Under the pieces are notes generated by a model. That model saw nothing but the letters and a program-made list of their open reading frames with translations. It searched no databases and was not told the DNA's origin. This document shows positions 55,811 through 64,000 of a DNA stretch of 64,000 nucleotides, in pieces. The translations under genes were made by a program, and so were the position numbers. Origin of the DNA: Verrucomicrobia bacterium Tous-C9LFEB (lineage in GTDB: Bacteria; Acidobacteriota; Terriglobia; Terriglobales; Acidobacteriaceae); NCBI GenBank assembly GCA_903970445.1, contig CAJCIP010000017.1:28951-92950 (forward strand). Direction: 5' to 3'. Numbering within the stretch: position 1 is the stretch's first letter; the number at the start of each line of letters is the position of its first letter.

Positions 55811-55953
55811 GAAAGGTCAGTATAGGGTAGCCGTAGTCGTCATTTAGGGGCCTCCTTACTCGCTTACGGTAAAATTGAAAGGTTGCGTTCTTTCTGCGCT
55901 GAAGCGCCTCTGAACCCATACCCATTCAAGTAAGACAGGATTGTCCAGACCGC

Positions 55954-57777
55954 ATGAGCACCTCAGCCCAGCCTATCCGCAATATCGCCATCATCGCGCA
56001 CGTTGACCACGGCAAGACCACGCTGGTCGACGCCATGCTGCGCCAATCCGGCACGTTCCGCTCCAATGAAGCCGTCGTCGAGCGCGTTATGGATTCCAAC
56101 GACCTTGAAAAAGAGCGCGGCATCACGATTCTCGCGAAGAACACGGCGATCCACTACAAGGACTCGAAGATCAACATCGTCGATACGCCAGGGCACGCCG
56201 ACTTCGGCGGTGAAGTGGAACGCGCACTCAAGATGGTCGACGGCGTCGTGCTCCTGGTTGATGCCAGCGAAGGCCCGCTGCCGCAGACCCGCTACGTCCT
56301 CTCCAAGGCGCTCGAAGCCAAGCTCACACCCATCCTCGTCATCAACAAGATCGATCGTCCTGATGCTCGTCCGCAGGAAGTGCTGAATGAGGTCTACGAC
56401 CTGTTCATCGACCTCGATGCCGACGAAAATGTACTCGAATTCCCAGTCATTTACACCAATGGCAAAGCTGGTACCGCGACGATGGACCTGGACACCCCGG
56501 GCACCGACCTTCAGCCGCTTTTCGAACTCATCTTCAAGACCATCCCGGCCGCCCCAGGCACCGAGGACGGCGACCTTCAGATTCTCGTCACGAACCTCGA
56601 TTACTCCGACTATCTTGGCCGCCTCGCCATCGGTCGTGTGTTCAACGGAAAATTGAAGATCGGCCAGGAAGTGAATCTGTCACGCATTGACGGCTCGCTG
56701 CAAACAGTAAAGGTCACCAAGCTTTTCACCTTCGACGGCCTGAAGCGTATCGACACCGAAGAGACAACAGTTGGCGACATCATCGCCGTTGCCGGCATTC
56801 CGGGCATCACTATCGGCGAAAGCTTCTGCGCTCTGGAAAATCCGAAGCCGTTGCCCATTATCGCGATCGACGAACCAACCATCGCCATCGTCTTCTCTGT
56901 AAATAACGGTCCATTCGCCGGCCGGGAAGGCAAGCTCGTCACTTCGCGCAACATCAAGGAACGCCTTGAGCGCGAACTCCTCACTAACGTCTCGATTCGT
57001 GTGGAAGATACGGGTACGCCGGACAACTTCAAGGTGCTCGGACGCGGCGAATTGCAGCTGTCGGTTCTGATCGAAATGATGCGCCGCGAAGGTTTCGAGC
57101 TGATGGTTTCGCGACCGACCATCGTCACCAAGCGCGTCGATGACAAGTTATTGGAACCGTCTGAAATTATGACCATCGACGTTCCCGAAGAGTTTGCCGG
57201 CACCGTCATTCAGAAGCTCGGACCGCGCAAGGGCGAGATGACCAAAATGTCGAACCATGGCTCCGGACGCGTGCGCATGGAGTTCACAGTTCCCTCGCGC
57301 GGCCTCATCGGTCTGCGCAATGAAATGCTCACCGAGACCCGCGGTACCATCGTGATGAACTCGATCGCCGGCGAATACATCCCCTACACCGGCGACATTC
57401 CACAGCGTCAGACTGGTGCGCTGATCTCCGATCGCCAGGGAACGACGACACTCTATGCGCTCGACGGCATTCAGGACCGCGGCATCCTCTTCCTCGGCGA
57501 CGGCGTGGAAACTTACGAAGGCATGATCATCGGCGAGCACTCACGCGACAACGATCTCGACGTGAACTGCGTGCGCGAAAAGAAGCTGACCAACATGCGC
57601 GCCTCCGGCTCCGACGATGCTGTTCGCCTGGTTCCGTTCAAGGTGCTTACACTTGAGCAATCGATCGAGTTCATCGCAGAGGATGAGCTAGTTGAAGTTA
57701 CGCCAAAGTCGCTGCGCCTCCGCAAGAAAGTTTTGCAGGCGAACCGCCGTCCGCGTAGAAATCAATCAGCCGAGTAA
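55954..57777 (+). CDS. typA: Ribosome-associated GTPase TypA/BipA
   Basis: 607 residues, normal length. GTPase motifs: [15 protein letters not shown] (G1), ERGITI (G2), [10 protein letters not shown] (G3), NKIDRPDAR (G4). Domain II, an EF-G-like fold and the C-terminal YDSxxGE-like [10 protein letters not shown] region are present. The protein acts on the ribosome in 50S assembly and stress/cold growth. It is divergent from the ATP-grasp gene by about 140 bp. Confidence 0.95.
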   Translation: MSTSAQPIRNIAIIAHVDHGKTTLVDAMLRQSGTFRSNEAVVERVMDSNDLEKERGITILAKNTAIHYKDSKINIVDTPGHADFGGEVERALKMVDGVVLLVDASEGPLPQTRYVLSKALEAKLTPILVINKIDRPDARPQEVLNEVYDLFIDLDADENVLEFPVIYTNGKAGTATMDLDTPGTDLQPLFELIFKTIPAAPGTEDGDLQILVTNLDYSDYLGRLAIGRVFNGKLKIGQEVNLSRIDGSLQTVKVTKLFTFDGLKRIDTEETTVGDIIAVAGIPGITIGESFCALENPKPLPIIAIDEPTIAIVFSVNNGPFAGREGKLVTSRNIKERLERELLTNVSIRVEDTGTPDNFKVLGRGELQLSVLIEMMRREGFELMVSRPTIVTKRVDDKLLEPSEIMTIDVPEEFAGTVIQKLGPRKGEMTKMSNHGSGRVRMEFTVPSRGLIGLRNEMLTETRGTIVMNSIAGEYIPYTGDIPQRQTGALISDRQGTTTLYALDGIQDRGILFLGDGVETYEGMIIGEHSRDNDLDVNCVREKKLTNMRASGSDDAVRLVPFKVLTLEQSIEFIAEDELVEVTPKSLRLRKKVLQANRRPRRNQSAE

Positions 57778-57825
57778 CGACCACTGTTTGTACACGACCG
57801 GCTAGAGGCACTTACGACCCTGCTG

Positions 57826-59061
57826 ATGGAAGCCAAGTTTCGCGCACCTGTTCCCGAGAATGACGATGCGCGCCTGGCGGCCCTGCGCCGCTACAACATC
57901 CTCGATTCAGCGCGCGAGCAGGCCTACGATGACATCACATCGCTGGCCGCATTCATCTGTGACGCACCATTTTCCACCATCACGCTGGTAGATCAAGACC
58001 GGCAATGGTTCAAGTCAGAACAAGGCTTCGGCGTCAGCGAAACGAACCGCGATGACAGCATGTGCGCGTGCGCGATTCTTCAAACTTCGCCGATGATTGT
58101 GGAAGACACGCTGTTGGATGAGCGCTTTCGCGACAATCCTTTCGTGACAGGTTGGCCTGGGATTCGCTTCTATGCCGGTGCTCCGCTTGTCACCGGGGAC
58201 GGCTTCGTTCTCGGCACGGTCTGCATCTTCGATACCAAACCACGCACTCTTACCTCTCCCCAAATCAACTCGCTGGAAGCGCTTGCCCGGCAGACGATGG
58301 CTCATCTCGATCTGCGTCTCCGCATGGCCGAAGCAGAAAAACAGGCGCAGGTGCTGCGCACAGCGGAAAAGCTCGCGGCCGTGGGCCGGCTCGCGTCTTC
58401 CATGGCGCATGAGATCAACAATCCGCTGCAGTCCGTGACCAATTTGCTCTTTGTAGCAGCCATGACTGAAGGCGCCGAAAGCAAGCAATTTGTTGCGCAG
58501 GCTCAGGACGAACTCAGGCGCGTCTCGCACATCGTCACGCAGACGCTACGCTTTCACAATCAGTCCATCGCACCGGAATCCGCACGCATCGGCGAAATTG
58601 TCGAGTCGGTCATCGCTTTGTTCGCCACCCGCTTGCGGCACGCCTCTGCCAGCGTCTTCGTCGAAGACCGCCAGACAGACGCGCTTGCGGCCTACGCTTC
58701 GGATCTGCGGCAGGTGTTTGCAAACTTCGTTGGCAATGCTCTTGACGCTATTGCCACAACAGAGCCGCGAGCCATCCGCGTCCGGATACGCGACGAGCAA
58801 AATCTGCGCACGGGCGAGCCGGGCGTCCGCGTGCTCGTGACAGACAGTGGCATCGGTATCCCTGCCGAAAATCATGCAAAGCTGGCGGAGCCTTTCTTCT
58901 CCACGAAAGGTGCTCGCGGCACGGGCCTGGGATTGTGGGTAAGCCGCGGCATCCTGACCAAACACAAGGCGACGCTTGCCATCCGAAGCTGCACAGAGGG
59001 ACCGCGGCGAGGAACCACCTTCTCCATCTTCTTCCCGCACGCGAACGGAATCACCGTCTAG
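57826..59061 (+). CDS. GAF-domain sensor histidine kinase
   Basis: 411 residues, soluble. An N-terminal GAF domain (about 25-165: DDITSLAAFICDAPFSTIT) is followed by a dimerisation helix with the H-box MAHEINNPLQS (His about 199) and an ATPase domain with N-box FANFVGNALDAI and G-boxes TDSGIGIP and GTGLGLWVSRG. It phosphorylates an unknown response regulator; no regulator gene adjoins it, so it is an orphan. It starts 48 bp after typA. Confidence 0.92.
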   Translation: MEAKFRAPVPENDDARLAALRRYNILDSAREQAYDDITSLAAFICDAPFSTITLVDQDRQWFKSEQGFGVSETNRDDSMCACAILQTSPMIVEDTLLDERFRDNPFVTGWPGIRFYAGAPLVTGDGFVLGTVCIFDTKPRTLTSPQINSLEALARQTMAHLDLRLRMAEAEKQAQVLRTAEKLAAVGRLASSMAHEINNPLQSVTNLLFVAAMTEGAESKQFVAQAQDELRRVSHIVTQTLRFHNQSIAPESARIGEIVESVIALFATRLRHASASVFVEDRQTDALAAYASDLRQVFANFVGNALDAIATTEPRAIRVRIRDEQNLRTGEPGVRVLVTDSGIGIPAENHAKLAEPFFSTKGARGTGLGLWVSRGILTKHKATLAIRSCTEGPRRGTTFSIFFPHANGITV

Positions 59062-59121
59062 CTCCCTCCTGCCCAGCTATAGTCATCGCATCGCTTTTTA
59101 CAAGTAAAGGAAGCTGCCTCG

Positions 59122-61338
59122 ATGAAACAGCGTTTCGCGTGCTTCATTCTTGTCCTTTCAACACTGGGTGCTTCTGCGCAATCAGCTGATAGCGCTCGCT
59201 GGGTCGCCGAAGCGAAAGCCGTCAACATCACCCGTGATGATTGGGGCATTGCGCATATCCACGGCACGACCGATGCTGATGCCGTCTTCGGCATGATCTA
59301 CGCGCAATGCGAAGACGACTTCAATCGCGTCGAAACAAACTACCTTGTCTCGCTGGGCAGGCTTTCTGAAGCTGAAGGCGAGAGCCGCATCTGGCAGGAT
59401 TTGCGTCAGCGACTCTTCCTCGACCCCGAAGAGTTGCAAGCGCAATATGCCGGCAGTCCCGATTGGCTGAAGCGCCTGATGAATGCATGGGCGGACGGCC
59501 TTAACTTCTACCTCGCGAAACACCCGGAGGTGCATCCGCGCGTGCTCAAGCACTTTGAACCATGGATGGCGCTCTCGTTTACCGAAGGCAGCATCGGCGG
59601 AGACATCGAGAAGATCAATCTAAAAGACTTGAGTGAGTTCTACGGTCCCGGCTATAGCTTTGCTAGCGATTCTTCCTCTCGACTGTCCTCTGTCCATCCA
59701 CCGGAAGTGCACTCCCTGCTTCAGGAAACAGGGGACATCGATGGAGGCTCAAACGGCATTGCTATTGCGCCATCAAACAGCGCTACTCATCACGCGCTTT
59801 TGCTTATCAATCCACATACTTCCTTCTTCTTTCGTTCCGAATTGCAGGTCACGAGTGACCAGGGACTGAATGCTTACGGCGCTGTCACATGGGGTCAGAT
59901 GTTCGTCTATCAAGGCTTCAATGATCGCGCTGGATGGATGCATACCTCTAGTAACGTCGACGCGGTGGATGAGTACATAGAGTCCATAGCGGCTGCGCCT
60001 CCAGATGGGCATCTCGTTTACAAGTATGGAACCGAAAGCAGACCCGTACGCTTGAAGTCGCTAACCCTGAATTACAAGACGGACACGGGCATGCGCCAAC
60101 GAACGTTTCAGGGCATCTACACGCACCACGGACCAGTCATTCGTGGAGATGGAACAAAAGAAATCGCCACCCGCTTGATGAATACACCTGTTGCTGCTCT
60201 TGAACAAAGCTTCCTGCGCACGAAGGCACGCACGTACAACGATTACAAAAAGACGATGGAGCTGAAGGCGAACTCATCCAACAACACCATCTTTGCCGAT
60301 GCTGACGGCGACATCGCTTACTGGCACGGCAACTTCATCCCGAAGCGCGATACCAGTTTCGACTTCACACAGCCGGTCGACGGCAGCAATCCAGCCACAG
60401 AGTGGGGCGCGTTGATGTCACTCGACGAAGTACCGCACTTGCTGAACCCCGCTAGCGGTTATCTCTTCAACGTGAACAATGCACCGTGGAGCGGTGCCGG
60501 CGAAAGCTCTTTGCGCCGCTCCGACTTTCCTCGGTACGTCGAGCAAGGCGGTGAGACATCTCGCGGCCTCCATGCGGCTATGCTGCTGGCGAATCAGCAT
60601 CAATTCACACTCGACTCGCTCAGAGCGGCGGCTTACGACAGCTATCTCCCATGGTTCGTACGCACGCTTCCAGCGCTGGTCAAAGCATGGGACGACCTCC
60701 CGGCCACGAATCCGCAGAAGCCACGCCTTGCCCCGCAGGTCGCCCTCCTTCGCACATGGGATAAACGCTGGGCCACTGACTCCATTGCAACCACGCTTGC
60801 CGTTATGTGGGCTGAGGCCGCCGGCAACCCCGTGGCCGGAGATGCGCGACGCGCAGGTGCGCTGTGGGAAGACTACGTCGTGGAGCACGTAGACGGCGCC
60901 ACCATGCTGAAAGCTCTCGAAACTTCCTCAGATAAGCTCGCGAAAGACTTCGGCACCTGGAAGATTCCGTGGGGACACATCAATCGCTTCCAGCGCCTCA
61001 ACGATGACATCGCCCCAAACTTCAGCGACACCGGCGCGAACATTCCCGTAGGCTTCACGCCGTCGCAGTGGGGCTCGCTAGCGTCGTTCCAGTCGCGAAC
61101 TTACCCGGGCACAAGACTTCGCTATGGCACCAGCGGCAACAGCTTCGTCGCCGTGGTCGAGTTCGGCCCGCGCGTTCACGCCAAAGCCGTCACGGCTGGC
61201 GGCGAGAGCGGCGATCCAACTTCAAAGCACTTCAGCGATGAAGCCGAGCGGTACGCTACTGGCAATCTTCGCGAGGTTTACTTCTACGCAGACGAACTGA
61301 AAGGCCATACGGAGCGGAAGTATCGTCCGGGTGACTAG
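59122..61338 (+). CDS. Penicillin-acylase-family Ntn hydrolase
   Basis: 738 residues. A signal peptide (1-20, LGASAQ) precedes the alpha part with NITRDDWGIAHIHG. The nucleophile Ser of the beta part is in DGGSNGIAIAP (about 214), after which autoproteolysis is expected. Further residues: LINPHTSFFF and the AxSNNTIFAD block. Members cleave amide bonds of N-acyl compounds such as acyl-homoserine lactones or penicillins; the substrate is not predicted. It lies 60 bp after the kinase gene. Confidence 0.92.
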   Translation: MKQRFACFILVLSTLGASAQSADSARWVAEAKAVNITRDDWGIAHIHGTTDADAVFGMIYAQCEDDFNRVETNYLVSLGRLSEAEGESRIWQDLRQRLFLDPEELQAQYAGSPDWLKRLMNAWADGLNFYLAKHPEVHPRVLKHFEPWMALSFTEGSIGGDIEKINLKDLSEFYGPGYSFASDSSSRLSSVHPPEVHSLLQETGDIDGGSNGIAIAPSNSATHHALLLINPHTSFFFRSELQVTSDQGLNAYGAVTWGQMFVYQGFNDRAGWMHTSSNVDAVDEYIESIAAAPPDGHLVYKYGTESRPVRLKSLTLNYKTDTGMRQRTFQGIYTHHGPVIRGDGTKEIATRLMNTPVAALEQSFLRTKARTYNDYKKTMELKANSSNNTIFADADGDIAYWHGNFIPKRDTSFDFTQPVDGSNPATEWGALMSLDEVPHLLNPASGYLFNVNNAPWSGAGESSLRRSDFPRYVEQGGETSRGLHAAMLLANQHQFTLDSLRAAAYDSYLPWFVRTLPALVKAWDDLPATNPQKPRLAPQVALLRTWDKRWATDSIATTLAVMWAEAAGNPVAGDARRAGALWEDYVVEHVDGATMLKALETSSDKLAKDFGTWKIPWGHINRFQRLNDDIAPNFSDTGANIPVGFTPSQWGSLASFQSRTYPGTRLRYGTSGNSFVAVVEFGPRVHAKAVTAGGESGDPTSKHFSDEAERYATGNLREVYFYADELKGHTERKYRPGD

Positions 61339-61369
61339 ACATCGTTGCCATGCAAGGTAATTTTGCAAA

Positions 61370-61416
61370 CAAGAAAGCGGAGAAGCCTGAGTTACAGGGT
61401 TCTCCGCTCTTGTTTG
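61370..61416 (+). terminator. Terminator after the acylase gene
   Basis: GCGGAGAA (61377-61384) pairs with TTCTCCGC (61400-61407), extended outwards by AACAAG/CTTGTT with a two-base bulge, and followed by TCTTGTTTG. It can work in both directions. Confidence 0.75.
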
Positions 61417-61453
61417 CCTACCTTCCAAGACTAGCAAATTGGAGGGAATAACT

Positions 61454-61528
61454 ATGCCATTTATTTTGAAGAATTATTTGCCGTCGAATGAATCACTTAG
61501 CCCAAAATTTGAACGGCGGGGGGCTTGA
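61454..61528 (+). CDS. Possible 24-residue peptide
   Basis: A frame from ATG to TGA (MPFILKNYLPSNES...) with GGAGG eight bases upstream. It has no recognised family; it is short and AT-rich. Coding is uncertain and it may be a remnant of another gene. Confidence 0.3.
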   Translation: MPFILKNYLPSNESLSPKFERRGA

Positions 61529-61757
61529 CAGGAATTTTGCACAAGCCTCGTTTGCCACCGTGTGGCGGGGAACCATTCCAAGGATCACTGGTGCATTTTT
61601 GTGCGTCCAAGGCGGCTTCAAATACGCTTTTGACCAGCTTTGGAAACATGCTGCTTTCGGGCGAGCTAATTTCCTCGAATGAAGGCACATGTTCTTAATG
61701 CTGCGTTCCCATCGCTACCTAATTGCCAAATGGCAGCTCAGAGAAGACAATTGGCGT

Positions 61758-62192
61758 ATGACAGCGGCAGCGATTTCGCAGGTTCTTGGTGGGCCAGGAA
61801 CATTGAAAAGGCAGGTCACTTCAGAAACCGACCTTCACGCCATGACACGCGAGGGGCTCCCGGTAGGCGCTCTTGCAGTGCTCGCGCATGGCTTAGCGGT
61901 AGAGCAGAAAAAGCTCGCTAAAGTTGTGGGCATTTCTGACAGAACCCTTAGCCGGCGTCTGTCCAGCAAGTCGCGTCTCTCGCTGAGTGAGAGCGATCGC
62001 ACGATGCGTGTGGCGCGGGTTTTTGCGAAGGCCGTCGATACATTTGGAACAACAGAGGAGGCTTCTCGCTGGCTGCAAGAACCGAATCTTGCGCTCGCCG
62101 GCGACGTACCCTTAGACCTGCTGGAAACGGATGCAGGAAGTAAATCTGTCGAAGTAATTCTGCTTCGCATCGACTACGGCGTCTACAGCTAA
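61758..62192 (+). CDS. Xre/ParS-type antitoxin of a RES toxin
   Basis: 144 residues from MTAAAISQVLGG, chosen because it matches the N-terminus of family proteins; ATG 61689 is the upstream alternative. The central part has REGLPVGALAVLAHGL and VVGISDRTLSRRLSS, the Xre-like recognition segment, then the DUF2384-type end SRWLQEPNLALAGDVPLDLL. These antitoxins bind and inhibit RES toxins and repress the operon. The stop overlaps the toxin start by one base. Confidence 0.88.
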   Translation: MTAAAISQVLGGPGTLKRQVTSETDLHAMTREGLPVGALAVLAHGLAVEQKKLAKVVGISDRTLSRRLSSKSRLSLSESDRTMRVARVFAKAVDTFGTTEEASRWLQEPNLALAGDVPLDLLETDAGSKSVEVILLRIDYGVYS

Positions 62193-62671
62193 TGAAGTTC
62201 TGGCGCATCTGCAGACGTCCGTATGTGGCCAGTGCGTTTTCTGGAGAGGGGGCGAAGCTGGCTGGGGGCCGATGGAACACCCCAGGGACCGCCATTGCGT
62301 ATACTTCGCAGCATCTGTCGTTAGCGGCGATTGAGTTGTTCGTGCATATAGGCCGCGAGAGACCACGAGATCTCGTAGCCGTCCAAGCTGAACTACCGCT
62401 CGACAAAGAGATAGAAGCCGGCCGCAAAGACATCTCCGCTGCGCTACCTGACGGATGGAAATTTAGTCAGGCCATAACGCGAAGAGTGGGTGATAAGTGG
62501 AGCAAATCTCGAAGCTCCGTGGCAACGTCTGTTCCTTCAGCAGTCATTGACGTGGAATGGAACATCCTGCTGAACCCCGCGCATCCAGACTTCTCCAAAC
62601 TTCGCATCCTGCGAACCATCGACTTCGTCTTTGACGAACGGATGTACAAAGGAAACGAGCCGTTAGTCTAG
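62192..62671 (+). CDS. RES-domain toxin
   Basis: 159 residues with the RES signature: Arg in FWRICRRPY, GGRWNTPGTAIAYTS (the second Arg and Tyr) and the Ser/Glu-rich LSLAAIELFVH, followed by the C-terminal RILRTIDFVFD. RES toxins break down NAD+ (ParT/Res class). It is co-translated with the antitoxin. Its last nine bases overlap the end of the convergent RraB-like gene. Confidence 0.9.
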   Translation: MKFWRICRRPYVASAFSGEGAKLAGGRWNTPGTAIAYTSQHLSLAAIELFVHIGRERPRDLVAVQAELPLDKEIEAGRKDISAALPDGWKFSQAITRRVGDKWSKSRSSVATSVPSAVIDVEWNILLNPAHPDFSKLRILRTIDFVFDERMYKGNEPLV

Positions 62672-63064
62672 CGCGGCTTCCCAGCCGTCGTACTCGCCGT
62701 TTACTGCTTCTGCGATAGCGGTAAGCACCACACGTTCATCAGCGAGTACTTCATCATTTACCAAACCCATGCGCTCTGCGATGAGAGACTTGGGCCGCTC
62801 CGAAGGCGGATACTCGACACCATGGCGCGTCTTGTAGCCACCCTCGCCAAGTTTCGCTTTCGCAGAAGAACGCGATGCATCATCGACGAAGTAAAGGTAG
62901 TGAACGACGTGGCGCTCGCGTGAAAGATCGGCACCAAACGCTGACAGATTCTCGATAACTTTCTGATCGCCCAGAGAAGGATCGGTATTGTCGTATTTGT
63001 CGAGAACTTCATACCCGTCGCACAGCGTCGGATGAAGTTCATGATCATCGGAATCGTATGACAT
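62663..63064 (-). CDS. RraB-like ribonuclease E inhibitor family
   Basis: 133 residues, acidic. HYLYFVDDASRSSAKAKL and the N-terminal DGYEVLDKYDNTD match the RraB-like domain, which in E. coli binds RNase E. The target is not shown here. It begins 6 bp after the stop of the upstream permease on the minus strand and ends in overlap with the RES gene. Confidence 0.7.
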   Translation of the reverse strand: MSYDSDDHELHPTLCDGYEVLDKYDNTDPSLGDQKVIENLSAFGADLSRERHVVHYLYFVDDASRSSAKAKLGEGGYKTRHGVEYPPSERPKSLIAERMGLVNDEVLADERVVLTAIAEAVNGEYDGWEAALD

Positions 63065-63070
63065 AGACTT

Positions 63071-64000
63071 TTACCTGCCGTAGAACTCGCTGCGCTTTCG
63101 GCTGTAGAAGAAGTACACACCCAGCCCCACAAACAGCCACACAAAGAACCGCACCCAGGTGATCGCAGGCAGACCAGCCATGAGCAGAATGCAGAACACG
63201 GTGCTCAGCACAGGGATCACGGGGCCGAACGGCACTCGAAATCCGCGGCGGCGGTTGGGATCTTTGTAGCGCAGCATGATGACGCCGATAGACACCAGCA
63301 CGAAGGCGAAGAGCGTGCCGATGTTCGACATCTCCGCGAAGGTGCCAACGTCGAAGAGGCCTGAAGGAATTGCCACGAGAATGCCCGCGAACCATGTGGC
63401 AAAGGCGGGCGTGCGGAACTTTGGATGCAGCGACGAGAACACATCCGGCAGCAGGCGGTCGCGCGACATGGCAAACCACACGCGTGCCTGCCCGAGTTGG
63501 AACACCAGGATGGACGAGATCATACCGACAATCGCGCCAAGCAGCACAGCCAGCCGCACCCAGTGCAGGCGATGTCCTTCCGGCGTGAGCGAAAGCCGCT
63601 TCAACGCAGTCACCACCGGAGCGCCATCACCGGCGATGGACTGCCACGGCACGATGCCCGTGAGCACCGCAGCCACACCGATATACAGCACAGTGCAGAC
63701 CACTAGCGTGGCGATGATGCCAATGGGAACATCCCTGCGCGGCTCGCGGCACTCCTCACTCGCCGTCGATACAGAGTCGAAACCGATGTAGGTGAAGAAG
63801 ATGATCGACCCACCGGCAAGAATTCCCGAGAAGCCATTTGGCGAGAACGGAACGTAGTTGCCCGGCTTGATGAAGCTCATGCCGAAGCCGACGAACAGCA
63901 GGATCGCGCAAATCTTGATCAACACCATGATGTTGTTGGTGCGCGCCGACTCGCGAATGCCGCGCACCAGCACCACCGTGAGCAGCAGCACAACAATGAA
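63071..64000 (-). CDS. APC-family amino-acid permease, N-terminus beyond window
   Basis: At least 310 residues, open to the right window edge, so the true start is outside. Features: FFTYIGFDSVSTASEE and REPRRDVPIGI (the APC helix 6-7 region), GQARVWFAMSRDRLLP and the C-terminal helices LFAFVLVSIGVIMLRY. It resembles the cationic amino-acid/YhdG type. It imports amino acids across the inner membrane; the rraB-like gene follows 6 bp later. Confidence 0.88.
   Translation of the reverse strand, partial: FIVVLLLTVVLVRGIRESARTNNIMVLIKICAILLFVGFGMSFIKPGNYVPFSPNGFSGILAGGSIIFFTYIGFDSVSTASEECREPRRDVPIGIIATLVVCTVLYIGVAAVLTGIVPWQSIAGDGAPVVTALKRLSLTPEGHRLHWVRLAVLLGAIVGMISSILVFQLGQARVWFAMSRDRLLPDVFSSLHPKFRTPAFATWFAGILVAIPSGLFDVGTFAEMSNIGTLFAFVLVSIGVIMLRYKDPNRRRGFRVPFGPVIPVLSTVFCILLMAGLPAITWVRFFVWLFVGLGVYFFYSRKRSEFYGR

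Larger units (their letters stand above)
61339..61688 (+). other. Gene-poor, AT-richer leader of the Xre/RES pair
   Basis: After the terminator, the region to 61688 has no recognised gene and looks AT-richer than its surroundings. It contains one short frame with a good ribosome site (61454-61528). A TTGACA at 61525 lacks a matching -10 at 17-18 bp. Confidence 0.5.

Noticed and set aside
54479..55825. 448-codon plus-strand frame
   Set aside because: It is antisense to the ATP-grasp gene along its whole length and has no family features; the minus strand is clearly the coding one.

Overview
The window looks like chromosomal DNA of an Acidobacteriota bacterium, most likely class Terriglobia (Terriglobus/Granulicella/Edaphobacter relatives). 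This rests on gene content, not on a search: two secreted 'VWFA-related' proteins, an exosortase fused to an EpsI-like tail, a DUF5715 protein, LptD (so a Gram-negative outer membrane), and a moderately high GC content judged by eye. No rRNA, tRNA, CRISPR array, prophage or intact insertion sequence was seen.

Layout. 1-3198: a partial NHL-repeat lipoprotein and an exosortase/EpsI fusion. 3241-13813: carbon metabolism on the minus strand (glk, pgl, zwf, rpiA, tkt), broken up by an SDR enzyme, a decayed higBA toxin-antitoxin locus, a VWA protein, a DUF3800 protein and a small orphan. 13949-18717: Crp/Fnr regulator, cold-shock protein, GH15 glucoamylase, superoxide dismutase. 18918-26283: a three-gene RND efflux operon whose adaptor carries five 15-residue repeats in its cytosolic tail. 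26303-29571: DUF2071, Bax-inhibitor-like membrane protein, a multi-hairpin intergenic repeat, adenosine deaminase, a small membrane protein. 29606-35289: a minus-strand envelope cluster (lptD, DsbA-like thioredoxin, VWA protein, secreted orphan). 35338-45353: RDD protein, cytochrome-c-like lipoprotein-sized protein, M15-like DUF5715 protein, Lys-rich protein, large lipoprotein, DUF1648 protein, gatB, FNT-family channel, DUF6338. 45387-53841: mfd, a GT39-like membrane protein, DUF885 peptidase, galU. 53848-64000: brnTA, circularly permuted ATP-grasp, typA, GAF histidine kinase, penicillin acylase, a Xre/RES toxin-antitoxin pair, an RraB-like protein and a partial amino-acid permease.

How the genes fit together. 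Glucoamylase can release glucose, glk phosphorylates it, zwf and pgl feed the oxidative pentose phosphate branch, and rpiA and tkt interconvert pentoses; galU makes UDP-glucose for envelope sugars. lptD lies directly upstream of a DsbA-like gene, and its conserved cysteines suggest the neighbour may help fold it. Three toxin-antitoxin loci of different families sit between housekeeping genes, two of them visibly altered.

The most unusual items are the 15-residue repeat array in the RND adaptor, the single-base lesion in higB, the exosortase without an obvious catalytic His, a ~90-residue low-complexity insert in the C-terminal domain of Mfd, and the hairpin array at 27.9-28.1 kb.
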